A stretch of DNA of 64,000 nucleotides. It comes from Bradyrhizobium sp. CCBAU 51765 (GTDB taxonomy: Bacteria; Pseudomonadota; Alphaproteobacteria; Rhizobiales; Xanthobacteraceae). The stretch's first letter is position 1; each line of letters begins with the position of its first letter. The DNA lies in the NCBI RefSeq assembly GCF_015291725.1, contig NZ_CP030038.1:7243001-7307000 (forward strand). Direction: 5' to 3'. Shown here one piece after another: positions 1 through 8,475 of this stretch. Below the pieces are notes generated by a model that did not search any database, had not been told where the DNA came from, and was given only the letters and a program-made list of their open reading frames with translations. The position numbers and the translations under genes are program-made.

Positions 1-530
1 AGAATTGTCGTCACAATCAGGTCGATCGTGATGAACGGAAGATAGAGAAGGAAACCAATTTCAAACGCACGCTTAAGCTCCGAGATCAAAAAAGACGGCA
101 CGAGGATCGCAAAATCGTCGGCTGTTGCGTTGGCGCGCATCTCCTCCGACCAGATATGTTCCGTCGACGACAAGAAGAACGTGCGCTGCTCCTCAGTGGT
201 GAACTTTTTGAGATGGGCGCGCAGCGGCTCGCTGCCTTCCTTGGCGGCGGTCAACCAGTCATCGGCGGTTTGGTAACGAAGTTGCGTATCGGTCACGCGG
301 TTGTAGGTTTGCTCGAATACTGGGGCCCCTATGAATACGGTAAGGATCAATGCAGCACCATACAAAACGATGTTCGGTGGTATGGACTGAGTGCCGAGCG
401 CGTTGCGGATCAGGAAGAGAACGACGGAAACCTTGATGAACGCCGTTGTTGTGACAACTGCGAACGCCAGCAGGCCAAGACCGGCGGTCGCCGCAACAAG
501 CGCAAGGATGCTCGGTTGAATGTCAACCAT
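1..530 (-). CDS. rhcR: T3SS export apparatus protein RhcR (SctR), 3' part missing
   Basis: Inner-membrane component of the type III export gate (SctR/YscR/FliP family). About 176 codons are present and the C-terminus lies beyond the left edge. The protein starts MVDIQPSILALVAATAGLGL and has hydrophobic stretches at about residues 8-30 and 50-72 and again near the break, with the polar central loop of the family between. The start codon sits inside the end of rhcQ (8-base overlap), so the two are translationally coupled. It is the last visible gene of the nolB-to-rhcR operon; rhcS, rhcT and rhcU would be expected past the edge. Identification is firm. Confidence 0.93.
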   Translation of the reverse strand, partial: MVDIQPSILALVAATAGLGLLAFAVVTTTAFIKVSVVLFLIRNALGTQSIPPNIVLYGAALILTVFIGAPVFEQTYNRVTDTQLRYQTADDWLTAAKEGSEPLRAHLKKFTTEEQRTFFLSSTEHIWSEEMRANATADDFAILVPSFLISELKRAFEIGFLLYLPFITIDLIVTTI

Positions 531-1578
531 TGACCGCCAACTTGCTCAGTAACCGGATGCCCAACGCTTCACCGACGCGTACAATGTCGCCGCGGCCGAT
601 CAATTGACCATTGGCAACAATGTCGACCGGACCGTCCACCGGCCGGCCAAGCTCGAACACGTGCCCCTCGTTGATGCTTCTCAACGTACCCAGCGTTATG
701 GGCCAGCGGCCGCATTCGAACACAAGCGTGATCTCAACACTGTCGATGTCGGCTTCCGAGGGCGGGATTGCTTGTTCAGCTTGGGGGCGTATCGTCATAT
801 TTGCATACCTTAGAGGATGGGACTGCAGGCGGAATGGTCCCCGAAGGATAAGTCTGTCGCCCGCCGCCTGCGCCGGCGCCCACAACTTGTCCGCAGCGAG
901 GATGAGCTGGCCATGGGCAAAGGGAATGACCTCGGGCAGCAGTGCGTCGCCGGGCTGTGCTTGGCGAAGAAGCTTGATGGGCGCGCGCAGCGAGCCGATC
1001 TCTCTCGCAATTACGACCGGCAATTCCGAAGAAATCTTACCTAGATCTCGCGGTAATTGGCCGATCAACTCGCCTAAGACACGAAACGCAGACGGAACCA
1101 GACCGTCAAGAGGCGCGAACAAGAACAGGCGAGCCTTGGCCGCCAGCGGCCCGAAAGTAACGTCGAACTCCAAATAGGGGTCTCTGGCCGTTGTGTCTTC
1201 GACGCGGATCAGCTGCAAATTCCGCGCGAGCACGATCTCTAATGCAGCGAGCCAAGGTTCCAGTGCAAGTTCGAGAAGGAGCGAGCGAGTTGGGCCGGAA
1301 GGTAAAGTAAGGCCATGCTGGATCGTTGAAATCAGTGCCTCGACGAGAAGGCGGGGCAAGGACAACACAGCGGTCTCGCCTTCGGCGCAAAATACGCAGT
1401 CGAGCACCGACGTGGCATATGGCTCGGCCTGCCAAACAAGCCGGCTCACACGGATCGATAGCGGCTTATCGCCAATGCGGCTCTGCAGAACCGTGCGCGG
1501 TGCGGCGGTCTCGTTGAGCCAGGAGACCACTTCATGCGACAGCTTTGCCGCTGGCTGATATAGTGCGGGTTCACCCAT
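523..1578 (-). CDS. rhcQ: T3SS C-ring protein RhcQ (SctQ)
   Basis: 351-aa cytoplasmic sorting-platform (C-ring) subunit. The last ~70 residues form a SpoA/FliN-like domain (EITLVFECGRWPITLG, then the repeated glycine/valine pattern ending GIRLLSKLAVNG). The N-terminal ~280 residues are the poorly conserved SctQ region. It lies 57 bases downstream of the SctO-like gene and overlaps rhcR by 8 bases, in the order known from Rhizobium NGR234 and Bradyrhizobium (rhcN-y4yJ-rhcQ-rhcR). Confidence 0.92.
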   Translation of the reverse strand: MGEPALYQPAAKLSHEVVSWLNETAAPRTVLQSRIGDKPLSIRVSRLVWQAEPYATSVLDCVFCAEGETAVLSLPRLLVEALISTIQHGLTLPSGPTRSLLLELALEPWLAALEIVLARNLQLIRVEDTTARDPYLEFDVTFGPLAAKARLFLFAPLDGLVPSAFRVLGELIGQLPRDLGKISSELPVVIAREIGSLRAPIKLLRQAQPGDALLPEVIPFAHGQLILAADKLWAPAQAAGDRLILRGPFRLQSHPLRYANMTIRPQAEQAIPPSEADIDSVEITLVFECGRWPITLGTLRSINEGHVFELGRPVDGPVDIVANGQLIGRGDIVRVGEALGIRLLSKLAVNG

Positions 1579-1635
1579 GGCACTTATCGACAGGTTCCGC
1601 GGGCGCAGCTCGCGAGTTGATAAGAGAACCAGCCA

Positions 1636-2172
1636 TTAGTTCGAGTCATCGACCGTCTGGCTGCGCGAACCACCCTGATATCGGAGCAAAACCTCATCGT
1701 CGGCATCGATTTCGGCTGCAAACTCCGAACGGACAGCGGTAGTGCGCTGGACATCGCCCTCAATCTCCTGCCATTTCTGGCTCGCCGCCGAACGCTTGGC
1801 CCATATGGTCCGCGCCTCATTCACCGCCCGCTGGGCCTGCTCATGCGCGATGCGCGCCTGCTCACGCGCCTGGCGTGCCGATTCGATCTCTGCTGCCAGC
1901 CGCCCAAGGACGAGTTGACAGCGACGATCGAGCTCGGTCACGGACATCATCTCGAGCGACGCCAGCTCCTGATAAAGTTCAGCTTCGGCCTTGTCGCGAC
2001 GATCCTCCGCGCCTTTAAGATTCTCAGACGCTCGCTGCAGCGCTGCGACCGCAATTTGGCGCCTGGCTTCCATGTTCGACAATTCACGAAGCGCGCTTCG
2101 CTCTCTCATGTCTTTCACCAGCCGCAATTTCGACGCTTGCACGAGATTCAGGCCGTCAGACGCGACATCCAT
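1636..2172 (-). CDS. T3SS stalk protein, SctO/YscO-like (Y4yJ-type)
   Basis: 178-aa highly charged protein that is almost entirely alpha-helical coiled coil, with long runs of E/R/K/A/Q from about residue 15 to 150. SctO proteins (YscO, FliJ) form the stalk that couples the export ATPase to the SctV gate. No sequence motif is needed for the assignment: the gene sits between rhcN and rhcQ, overlapping the rhcN end by 25 bases, which is the position of SctO in T3SS operons and of y4yJ in NGR234. Confidence 0.85.
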   Translation of the reverse strand: MDVASDGLNLVQASKLRLVKDMRERSALRELSNMEARRQIAVAALQRASENLKGAEDRRDKAEAELYQELASLEMMSVTELDRRCQLVLGRLAAEIESARQAREQARIAHEQAQRAVNEARTIWAKRSAASQKWQEIEGDVQRTTAVRSEFAAEIDADDEVLLRYQGGSRSQTVDDSN

Positions 2173-3503
2173 GAAACGGTCTCCTCAAAGCTCGACGGCT
2201 CGTCCTGTGCCTGGCGCAAGAATGCGCGCAGTTCCTCGATTGACTCGATTGCCCGATCAGTCAGTGGATCGTTGCCCGGCTTGTATTCACCGACCTTGAT
2301 CAGGAACTCAGCCTCATTGTAGCGCGAGAGCAGATCGCGGAATGCGGATGCCGCCTTGCGATGTGGACCAGAGGCGACCGCATCCATGACACGACTTCGG
2401 CTGGACAGCACGTCGATGGCGGGAAAATGCTCTCGGGAGGCCAGCGCGCGCGAAAGAATGATATGACCATCGAGAATGCCGCGCGACTCTTCGGCGATCG
2501 GATCGCCCGTGCCGTCACCTTCGACAAGCACGGTATAGAATGCCGTGATCGAGCCCCGCTCGCCCATACCGGCTCGCTCCAACAGACCAGGAAGCAGCGC
2601 AAAGACGGAAGGAGGAAAGCCGCGCCGGGTGGGAGGTTCTCCGGCGGCAAGGCCGATTTCGCGCATCGCACGGCTAAAGCGGGTCAGCGAATCCATCATC
2701 AGAACGACCTGCAGCCCTTGATCACGAAAATACTCGGCGAGTGCGGTCGCCATATGAGCGCATTGCGCCCGCTCCATTGCCGATCGATCGGATGTCTCAA
2801 CGACAACGATCGTGCGAGCGAGGGCATCTCCAAGATGACGTTCGATGAATTCACGCACCTCGCGCCCACGCTCCCCTATGAGAGCAACCACGGTGACATC
2901 GGCGGCCGCGCCTTTTACAATTTGCGACATCAGCGTCGACTTACCGCAACCGGCATCTCCATAGATTCCGATGCGCTGACCTTCGCCACACGTCAGAAGT
3001 CCATCCAGAACGCGAACGCCGAGCGGAAACGGCTGCTCGATGCCACGCCGCCTCATCGGGTTGGGCGCCTTGCCGCGGAGCGGACAAGTGTGGACCGTCC
3101 TTAGCGGCCCCTTGCCATCGAGTGGACGGCCGAAGCTATCGATCACGCGGCCGAGCAGGCCAGGCCCGACTGACACTTCCTGCATGCGCCCTGTTGGGAG
3201 CACTTCCGCGCGGTGGGACAAGCCTACCATATCGCCAATGGGCGTCAGCAAAACCCCGTCCGGCAGCAAACCGATGACTTCCGCTTCAAGTGACCATCCG
3301 GAAGCGTGATCCTGCAATAGGCAAAGTTCTCCAACACGGGCCCCTGGCAACACGGCATGGAGCAAGGTGCCGATCGCACGCGTGATCCGTCCCCGCACGG
3401 CACGCGTATCGACCTCCTTTGCTGCGAATCTCAGAGATGCTATCGCCGAATGCACATCTCCTTCTCCGCCGGCTTGATCATGGCCTGATTGTTGCGTCGT
3501 CAC
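2148..3503 (-). CDS. rhcN: T3SS ATPase RhcN (SctN)
   Basis: 451-aa F1-like hexameric ATPase that energises secretion and unfolds substrates. Walker A is GDAGCGKST at about residue 172 and Walker B is VVLMMDSLTRF at about residue 260. The family sequence GERGREVREF and the SRAMREIGLAAGEPP block are present. Length is normal for SctN. It begins two bases after the nolV stop, so ATPase and stator are co-translated. Confidence 0.97.
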   Translation of the reverse strand: MTTQQSGHDQAGGEGDVHSAIASLRFAAKEVDTRAVRGRITRAIGTLLHAVLPGARVGELCLLQDHASGWSLEAEVIGLLPDGVLLTPIGDMVGLSHRAEVLPTGRMQEVSVGPGLLGRVIDSFGRPLDGKGPLRTVHTCPLRGKAPNPMRRRGIEQPFPLGVRVLDGLLTCGEGQRIGIYGDAGCGKSTLMSQIVKGAAADVTVVALIGERGREVREFIERHLGDALARTIVVVETSDRSAMERAQCAHMATALAEYFRDQGLQVVLMMDSLTRFSRAMREIGLAAGEPPTRRGFPPSVFALLPGLLERAGMGERGSITAFYTVLVEGDGTGDPIAEESRGILDGHIILSRALASREHFPAIDVLSSRSRVMDAVASGPHRKAASAFRDLLSRYNEAEFLIKVGEYKPGNDPLTDRAIESIEELRAFLRQAQDEPSSFEETVSWMSRLTA

Positions 3504-3505
3504 GG

Positions 3506-4123
3506 TTAGCTTTCCTGAGAAGATGGATCAAGGCCGAGACGCAATGTGCGGAGCTGCGCGGCAAGTCCTAAATCGACACTGCCGAACTCACTCCACAGAA
3601 CGCACTGGTCCGGCCCCACGGCAGGGTCCGGATCGATTCTGACTTTCGGCCGACTATTCGTTCCATCGAACGCCAGGAATTCATGTCTTAGTGCATCAGC
3701 GTTCACAGGAGACACGTGAAGGCATATTTCTGCGCTGCCATATCTTTTCTCGACAGCGTGACGAACGGTTCTTACCAACATCTCACCCGGATCAAAGGAG
3801 CCCAACAAATCGGTCAATATCTCAATGACGAGCTGTGGTAACTCCTGTTGCAGAACAGCTTTTCGGCCGGCCACATCGGAAGCAGCTCGGGCAATCAGCT
3901 GTGCCATTTCGTCCGAGCCTGACCTTAGACCCTCGCAGTGCCCGCGCTCCCGCTCCTGCTGATAGGCCTTCCTTGCCCAACTGCGAACCTGCCGCAGGTA
4001 TCGCTCGGCTAGCGCGCGCGTCTGCACCGCATCGTACCAGATGCCAAGTTCCGCGGCTGGTATGAGCGGACCGAGCGGCCGTATCTGCGGGCTATATGGC
4101 AAGACTGTTTCATTGGCCGTCAT
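3506..4123 (-). CDS. nolV: T3SS stator NolV (SctL)
   Basis: 205-aa SctL/YscL/FliH-type regulator of the export ATPase. An N-terminal polar segment is followed by a helical region (AERYLRQVRSWARKAYQQER) and a C-terminal globular part with the family pattern RKVRIDPDPAVGPDQCVLWSE-like (here RPKVRIDPDPAVGPDQC). It lies immediately before rhcN and overlaps the end of nolU by 4 bases. Its position matches nolV in NGR234 and Bradyrhizobium. Confidence 0.9.
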   Translation of the reverse strand: MTANETVLPYSPQIRPLGPLIPAAELGIWYDAVQTRALAERYLRQVRSWARKAYQQERERGHCEGLRSGSDEMAQLIARAASDVAGRKAVLQQELPQLVIEILTDLLGSFDPGEMLVRTVRHAVEKRYGSAEICLHVSPVNADALRHEFLAFDGTNSRPKVRIDPDPAVGPDQCVLWSEFGSVDLGLAAQLRTLRLGLDPSSQES

Positions 4124-4740
4124 GCCGCTGGCTCCTGCGTGGCCAAGTGGGCCACCACCAAAGACAGTAACTGACCCGCTGAGTTGTGGTGTTCGGCTGC
4201 CGGAGATTCGGCGGTGGTCCCCACAGGTAAGCGGAGAAGAACGCGCACACGGTCAAGCTCTGATGCGTCCTTGAGCCAAGCGCCAAGGCAGGCAAATCCG
4301 TCATTTTCAATCTGGCTCGCGAGCTTCTGCGAATCGTCAATCGATGTGGTTGCGACGGCGCTGGATAAGTGTCGGATTGCGAAAGCATGTGCTTCGGCAC
4401 CAATGTTTTCGATCAGAATCGCTACATCATGCCTTGAGACAAGCTTCAGCACCGAACGGGCATGCCAGATACTGCCAGCGAGCAGCGCCGCCCGACGCGG
4501 CTCATGCCCGAGCAGAACGTCCCTACCCCAGTCGGTTCCGCTCGAAGCCAGCTCACTACCTAGCAGCAATTCGACCAGTCTTTGCTGCAGTCTTGGAGAC
4601 TTCTGCAACTGCAGCACTGTGGCGTCCGACAGAAGCCCATCAAGATGGCCGGCAAACCGGCTGGGATGGATCAAAGCGGCAAGCTCGCGCAGGCGATCGG
4701 AATGCGGGTTGAGTGAATAAGTTGGGTTAGTGGATGCCAT
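4120..4740 (-). CDS. nolU: T3SS accessory protein NolU (SctK-like)
   Basis: 206-aa cytoplasmic T3SS protein located between rhcJ and nolV, as in other rhizobial clusters. NolU is usually equated with the SctK sorting-platform subunit, but conservation is weak. An upstream in-frame ATG at 4869 would overlap rhcJ by 110 bases. I prefer the ATG at 4740 (MASTNPTYSL), which begins 19 bases after the rhcJ stop and gives the family's usual length. Confidence 0.88.
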   Translation of the reverse strand: MASTNPTYSLNPHSDRLRELAALIHPSRFAGHLDGLLSDATVLQLQKSPRLQQRLVELLLGSELASSGTDWGRDVLLGHEPRRAALLAGSIWHARSVLKLVSRHDVAILIENIGAEAHAFAIRHLSSAVATTSIDDSQKLASQIENDGFACLGAWLKDASELDRVRVLLRLPVGTTAESPAAEHHNSAGQLLSLVVAHLATQEPAA

Positions 4741-4759
4741 CGATACGGACCTGCTGCCG

Positions 4760-5623
4760 CTATTTCGGATCGGAGGAGAGCTTTTTGCCGGCGGACTGGC
4801 CCGCTGGCTTGCTGGCATCTCTGCCGAAACTTGCCACTTTGAGCCAGGATTGACGAAGCTGTCCCCCACGTGTGCTCAGCAGCACGTAAGATAGAATGCC
4901 CAACGCGGCGAGCCCACCTCCTGCACCAATCGCAATGTGGGTTGCAATGAACTTGGTTGGTTCGGTGGAAGCTGCCGCTGGCACAACGGAGACCTCATGC
5001 TGAGCCCGCTCAACCGGCACGAACACGACCGCCACCTTGTCGTATGATAGACCTTCGATGCTGTTGGCGACGAGCATCTTGATCTGCGGCAGCAAGGCTG
5101 AGAGCTTCGCATTCGAGGCGTATCGAATGAACACCGACGCCGAAGACGGGGTTGCATCCTGTCGCAAAAGATCATTCTTCGGCAGAACGACATGAACACG
5201 GGCGGAGAGAACCCCATCGATATCGTTGATCGTGCGCGACAATTCTTCACTGAGAGCATAGACGTAGCGGGCTCGCTCCTCAACCGGAGAGGCAACGAGG
5301 CCCGCCCCCTTGAACACCTCACCAAGGCTCTTGAAGGGTTGGCGCGGCAAGCCCTGGTTATTCAGAAGCTCGATTGAGTAGGCGAGCTGCTTTTCTTCCA
5401 CCTGAATTGTGCTGGTCCCATCCTTACCGACAACACGGATGGCATCGACGCCCTTGCTCAGGAGCAGCCCAAGCATCTCGTTGGCTTCGCGTTCTTGCAC
5501 TTTGGTATACAGATCAGCTTTGCAACCGGCGAGGGTCAGCAAAAGCGGCAACAGGACGAGAGCATGAAGCCGCTTTCTTGCGGGACAGCCGTTACCGATC
5601 TTGTCTTTCGTCAAGACAGCCAA
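4760..5623 (-). CDS. rhcJ: T3SS inner-ring lipoprotein RhcJ (SctJ)
   Basis: 287-aa YscJ/FliF-type lipoprotein forming the inner-membrane ring. It has an N-terminal signal peptide ending in the lipobox LTLAGC (Cys at about residue 34), the periplasmic ring-building motif region (LGLLLSKGVDA, QVEEKQLAYSIELLN), and a C-terminal transmembrane helix (about residues 228-250) with a short basic tail. It follows nolB by 8 bases. Confidence 0.95.
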   Translation of the reverse strand: MAVLTKDKIGNGCPARKRLHALVLLPLLLTLAGCKADLYTKVQEREANEMLGLLLSKGVDAIRVVGKDGTSTIQVEEKQLAYSIELLNNQGLPRQPFKSLGEVFKGAGLVASPVEERARYVYALSEELSRTINDIDGVLSARVHVVLPKNDLLRQDATPSSASVFIRYASNAKLSALLPQIKMLVANSIEGLSYDKVAVVFVPVERAQHEVSVVPAAASTEPTKFIATHIAIGAGGGLAALGILSYVLLSTRGGQLRQSWLKVASFGRDASKPAGQSAGKKLSSDPK

Positions 5624-5631
5624 TGGCCCGC

Positions 5632-6162
5632 TCAGCCCGCCGATAGAAGCTTGTTCAGAGATGAACTGACAGCACCTGTTCCCTTGGAGACGAGCGAAAC
5701 CTGGATAGCGCCGTTGTAAACATCCCGCAGATTCGCCAGCGCCGAATCGAAATGATCCGCGCCTTCCGGTTTGCCCGCCGGATGTACCTCGACTTGCTGC
5801 ACACGCAAGACTGGTTGCGCTGCCGGCCCAAGCTGGAGACCCTTGGTAGGATCAGGCTCGCCGACGAGCGTCGGCGAAACTGCACCCGACGGAAATGGTT
5901 TGCCCTGATGGATAGCAGAAATGCTCTGAAGGACACGATCGCCGAGCGGGCTCGGCGACATGACTGCGCGCGGTACTTCCGGCAGCAATGGAGCTGGCGC
6001 GCGCTCGCTCACAGAAGAGGCGGCACCTTGGTTCGAGGCCGCCTGCGCAAGACTCTCATCAAACTGGGCGTGTGCCGGCGAACAGCCGTTGGAGGCACAC
6101 TCGACGGAGTTGACAGGGGTCGGCGTAATGCCAAACAACATGGAGGAAATCATTTCTGTCAC
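5632..6162 (-). CDS. nolB: NolB (NopB-type T3SS pilus/inner-rod component)
   Basis: 176-aa rhizobial T3SS protein, first gene of the minus-strand core operon. NolB homologues are secreted, surface-appendage-associated proteins (NopB in NGR234); the C-terminal SctI-like part (about residues 120-176, ending NKLLSAG) is the conserved portion. A tts box lies 53 bases upstream at 6215-6233 in the correct orientation, which implies flavonoid/NodD/TtsI induction of the whole operon. Confidence 0.88.
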   Translation of the reverse strand: MTEMISSMLFGITPTPVNSVECASNGCSPAHAQFDESLAQAASNQGAASSVSERAPAPLLPEVPRAVMSPSPLGDRVLQSISAIHQGKPFPSGAVSPTLVGEPDPTKGLQLGPAAQPVLRVQQVEVHPAGKPEGADHFDSALANLRDVYNGAIQVSLVSKGTGAVSSSLNKLLSAG

Positions 6163-6214
6163 GTAGTGAGGTGAGCCATCAGTTCACACGAACGGGCCGG
6201 CACCTTAGAGAAGC

Positions 6215-6233
6215 AAGCTGACCAAAAACTGAC
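6215..6233 (-). promoter_or_regulatory. tts box (TtsI site) for nolB operon
   Basis: On the minus strand the sequence reads GTCAGTTTTTGGTCAGCTT, the bipartite GTCAG...TCAGCTT pattern of tts boxes, 53 bases before the nolB start codon. Confidence 0.82.
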
Positions 6234-6342
6234 GAGCAGCTGTCATCTAATGATCACGGTCAGCTCCCAATTTTCGACGAGGCAGCGGCTTCCAAATTGG
6301 GACGAATTCCAGTGCTTGTTCTCAAGCGAAAAAATAGCAGGA

Positions 6343-7044
6343 ATGCTCATTCCATCTACAAGGCGGCACATCTTGAAGAAACTTCTCTATGCTGGTGTTT
6401 TCATTTGCTTGGGCGTCGTCGAGGCGCTCGGCGCTCCCCTGGCGCTGCCATCGACGCCTTATAGTTACACAGTTCTGGATCAGGACCTCGCGGCCGCACT
6501 GCAGGAATTCGGCAACAACCTAAACATCAGAGTCAATGTCAGCGCCGGGGTGAAGGGGCGGATTCGCGGGCGAATGTCCGATCTCCCACCGCGAGAGTTC
6601 CTCGAACGGTTGATCAATCTCTACAATCTTCAATGGTACTACGATGGAATGGTGCTCTATGTATCCGCCGCGCATGAGGCGCAAAGCCGCCTTTTGGTCT
6701 TGAGTCCGATCAGCTTTGATGCGTTCAAGGCGGCACTCGATGCGCTCAACATCTCCGACGAGCGTTACATCGTGAGAGCCGTACCGGGAGATGGCCTTGT
6801 CTTCGCCTCTGGTCCACCCCGCTTTGTCGCGCTTGTGGAGCAAACACTCAAAGGACTTGCGGCGGAGGCACAGGCACGGCGAAACCCGAGCGGTGACGAA
6901 AAGCCACGGCACGAGTCGGTCTTGATGCTGTTTCGGGGATCCTCCAGCGTGGTCGTTCGCGAAGGACGACCGAATGACGCCCCTTCGCCGGAGGCACCAC
7001 ATCAAGACGGCATGGTCCACCTACCCGACGCAGGTAAGAAATGA
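6343..7044 (+). CDS. rhcC1: T3SS outer-membrane secretin N-terminal unit RhcC1 (SctC)
   Basis: 233-aa protein with a signal peptide (about residues 1-30, LLYAGVFICLGVVEALGA) followed by the SctC N0/N1 periplasmic domains (YSYTVLDQDLAAALQEFGNN, GRIRGRMSDLPPREFLERL). In rhizobia the secretin is split into rhcC1 and rhcC2. The beta-barrel half (rhcC2) is not in this window. The ATG at 6343 places the signal peptide at the true N-terminus; the frame is open back to 6250 but the extra residues would mask it. It is transcribed divergently from nolB. Confidence 0.9.
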   Translation: MLIPSTRRHILKKLLYAGVFICLGVVEALGAPLALPSTPYSYTVLDQDLAAALQEFGNNLNIRVNVSAGVKGRIRGRMSDLPPREFLERLINLYNLQWYYDGMVLYVSAAHEAQSRLLVLSPISFDAFKAALDALNISDERYIVRAVPGDGLVFASGPPRFVALVEQTLKGLAAEAQARRNPSGDEKPRHESVLMLFRGSSSVVVREGRPNDAPSPEAPHQDGMVHLPDAGKK

Positions 7045-8249
7045 CCTCACGACAACAGATCGCCTACGAAGAGGTGCAACGCGTCTGTTTATGCCCTCTC
7101 TCAGCTTTTCGAAAGCTACTGCTGCCATTGCCGGAGTGCGGATATGTAGATGGCCGATGCCTCGGGGCGGCGCAATAAACGCCCGGCCGGCGCCGCGGAT
7201 GTGAACCAGAGTCCTGGCCGGCAGCATCGGTGACCATGCTTTGCCGCTTTAGCACCTCGTGCGAGCTTTTGAACAACTCTACGAACTCTGCCATGCAAAG
7301 GAGCTTCGTCGCAAAAGAATGAAGCCCCTCCGTTGTCCAAAAGGAGGAGCAGCATGGAGTTCAACGCGCTAAGCCCGGCGGACAACCCAGCGTCCCACTC
7401 GTCCTCGTCGCCCGCCTGTCCGAGAGAGTCGCATTGATAAAATACCCGAATACAGCCAGGATCTAATTTGGCAGGAACTCGGAGGCAGATTATCGCGTGT
7501 CGAGCTATCATTGAGCGGCGGCGAGCGGACCAATTCCCAACAGCCGATCGCTCAGCACCGCGTGGACGCCTCCGATTTCGGCCACGATCCGGGTCACCTC
7601 ACGCCGGACCGTCTCAAGCGGAGCTCGCGTTGCCGGCACAGGTTTCTCCGCCGGAACTTGGAGATTTCGAAATGCTAAAAAGCCGCGATCTCATACCGAC
7701 CAGGGCTGCCCGGACAACCATGTTCACCAACCTGGGTGTGCCTCACGGGGCGGAATGGCGAGAAGAAGGTTTTATTCGTCTTAAACCATCGCTAGACGCT
7801 GACCTTTGGCCTGTAGGTTCGAGCGAACACTCGCCAAGCGGATAAGCATGATGACATAAAGAATGCCAGGCGCAGCCGAGCTTCGATCCGCTCGGGGCAA
7901 CATGGTCCGCACAATACCGTCGGACTCTTTCGAGCATCTACGCCAGTCAATCTGATACGATCATTCTGTATCTGGCTCATCGGGCAGACGCCAACACTCT
8001 CGTTGGGCGCAGGCGAGGTCGCAAGCCGTGGGTGATTTCACCATAAGATGCTGCGGAGACCTGCGACGTTGTTGCAGGAATTAGCGCACGTGACCATCCG
8101 CAGAGCGGCAGACTCGGATTCATTAATTCGACCTAATTGGCGTGGAGGCGAGCGATCGAAACAAAGCAGGCAAGCCGATTCCGATATCAAGAACCATGAC
8201 CGCCTTTCACACTGTCATTTCGCGTTTCGTTATGAAACCTCTGAATGCC
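7045..8249 (+). other. 1.2-kb interval without a convincing gene; small ORFs only
   Basis: Apart from the tts box near 7100 this stretch has only short ORFs. One at 7349-7432 (starting MEFNALSPADNPASH, 27 aa) has a good ribosome site (aggaggagc) and a Ser-rich N-terminal secretion-signal look. I cannot assign any of them. The interval may hold a decayed or very small T3SS substrate. Confidence 0.4.
7100..7120 (+). promoter_or_regulatory. orphan tts box
   Basis: Sequence cTCAGCTTTTCGAAAGCTAC matches the tts consensus GTCAGCTTNTCGAAAGCTAA at all but two positions. No sizeable ORF follows before the next tts box at 8250. Confidence 0.72.
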
Positions 8250-8275
8250 GTCAGCTTTTGGAAAGCTAATCGAAC
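8250..8275 (+). promoter_or_regulatory. tts box for nopX
   Basis: GTCAGCTTTTGGAAAGCTAA is an almost perfect tts box. It lies about 200 bases before the nopX start codon. Confidence 0.9.
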
Positions 8276-8475
8276 CTACCATACGGCGTGAATATCTAGA
8301 CGGCGATGTGCCTATAGATTGTAGCGGAACTGAGCGCTGGGGCGCACTGAGCAATCGGAAGCAAGTGGTAGGAGCCATCGAATCCTATCAACATTTATTG
8401 CTCGTTGTTCGTCGCGATTCTCGGGCTGCGCCACATGACCGGCTTGTGGTGCGATCTCAAATCAGAGGACGTATA

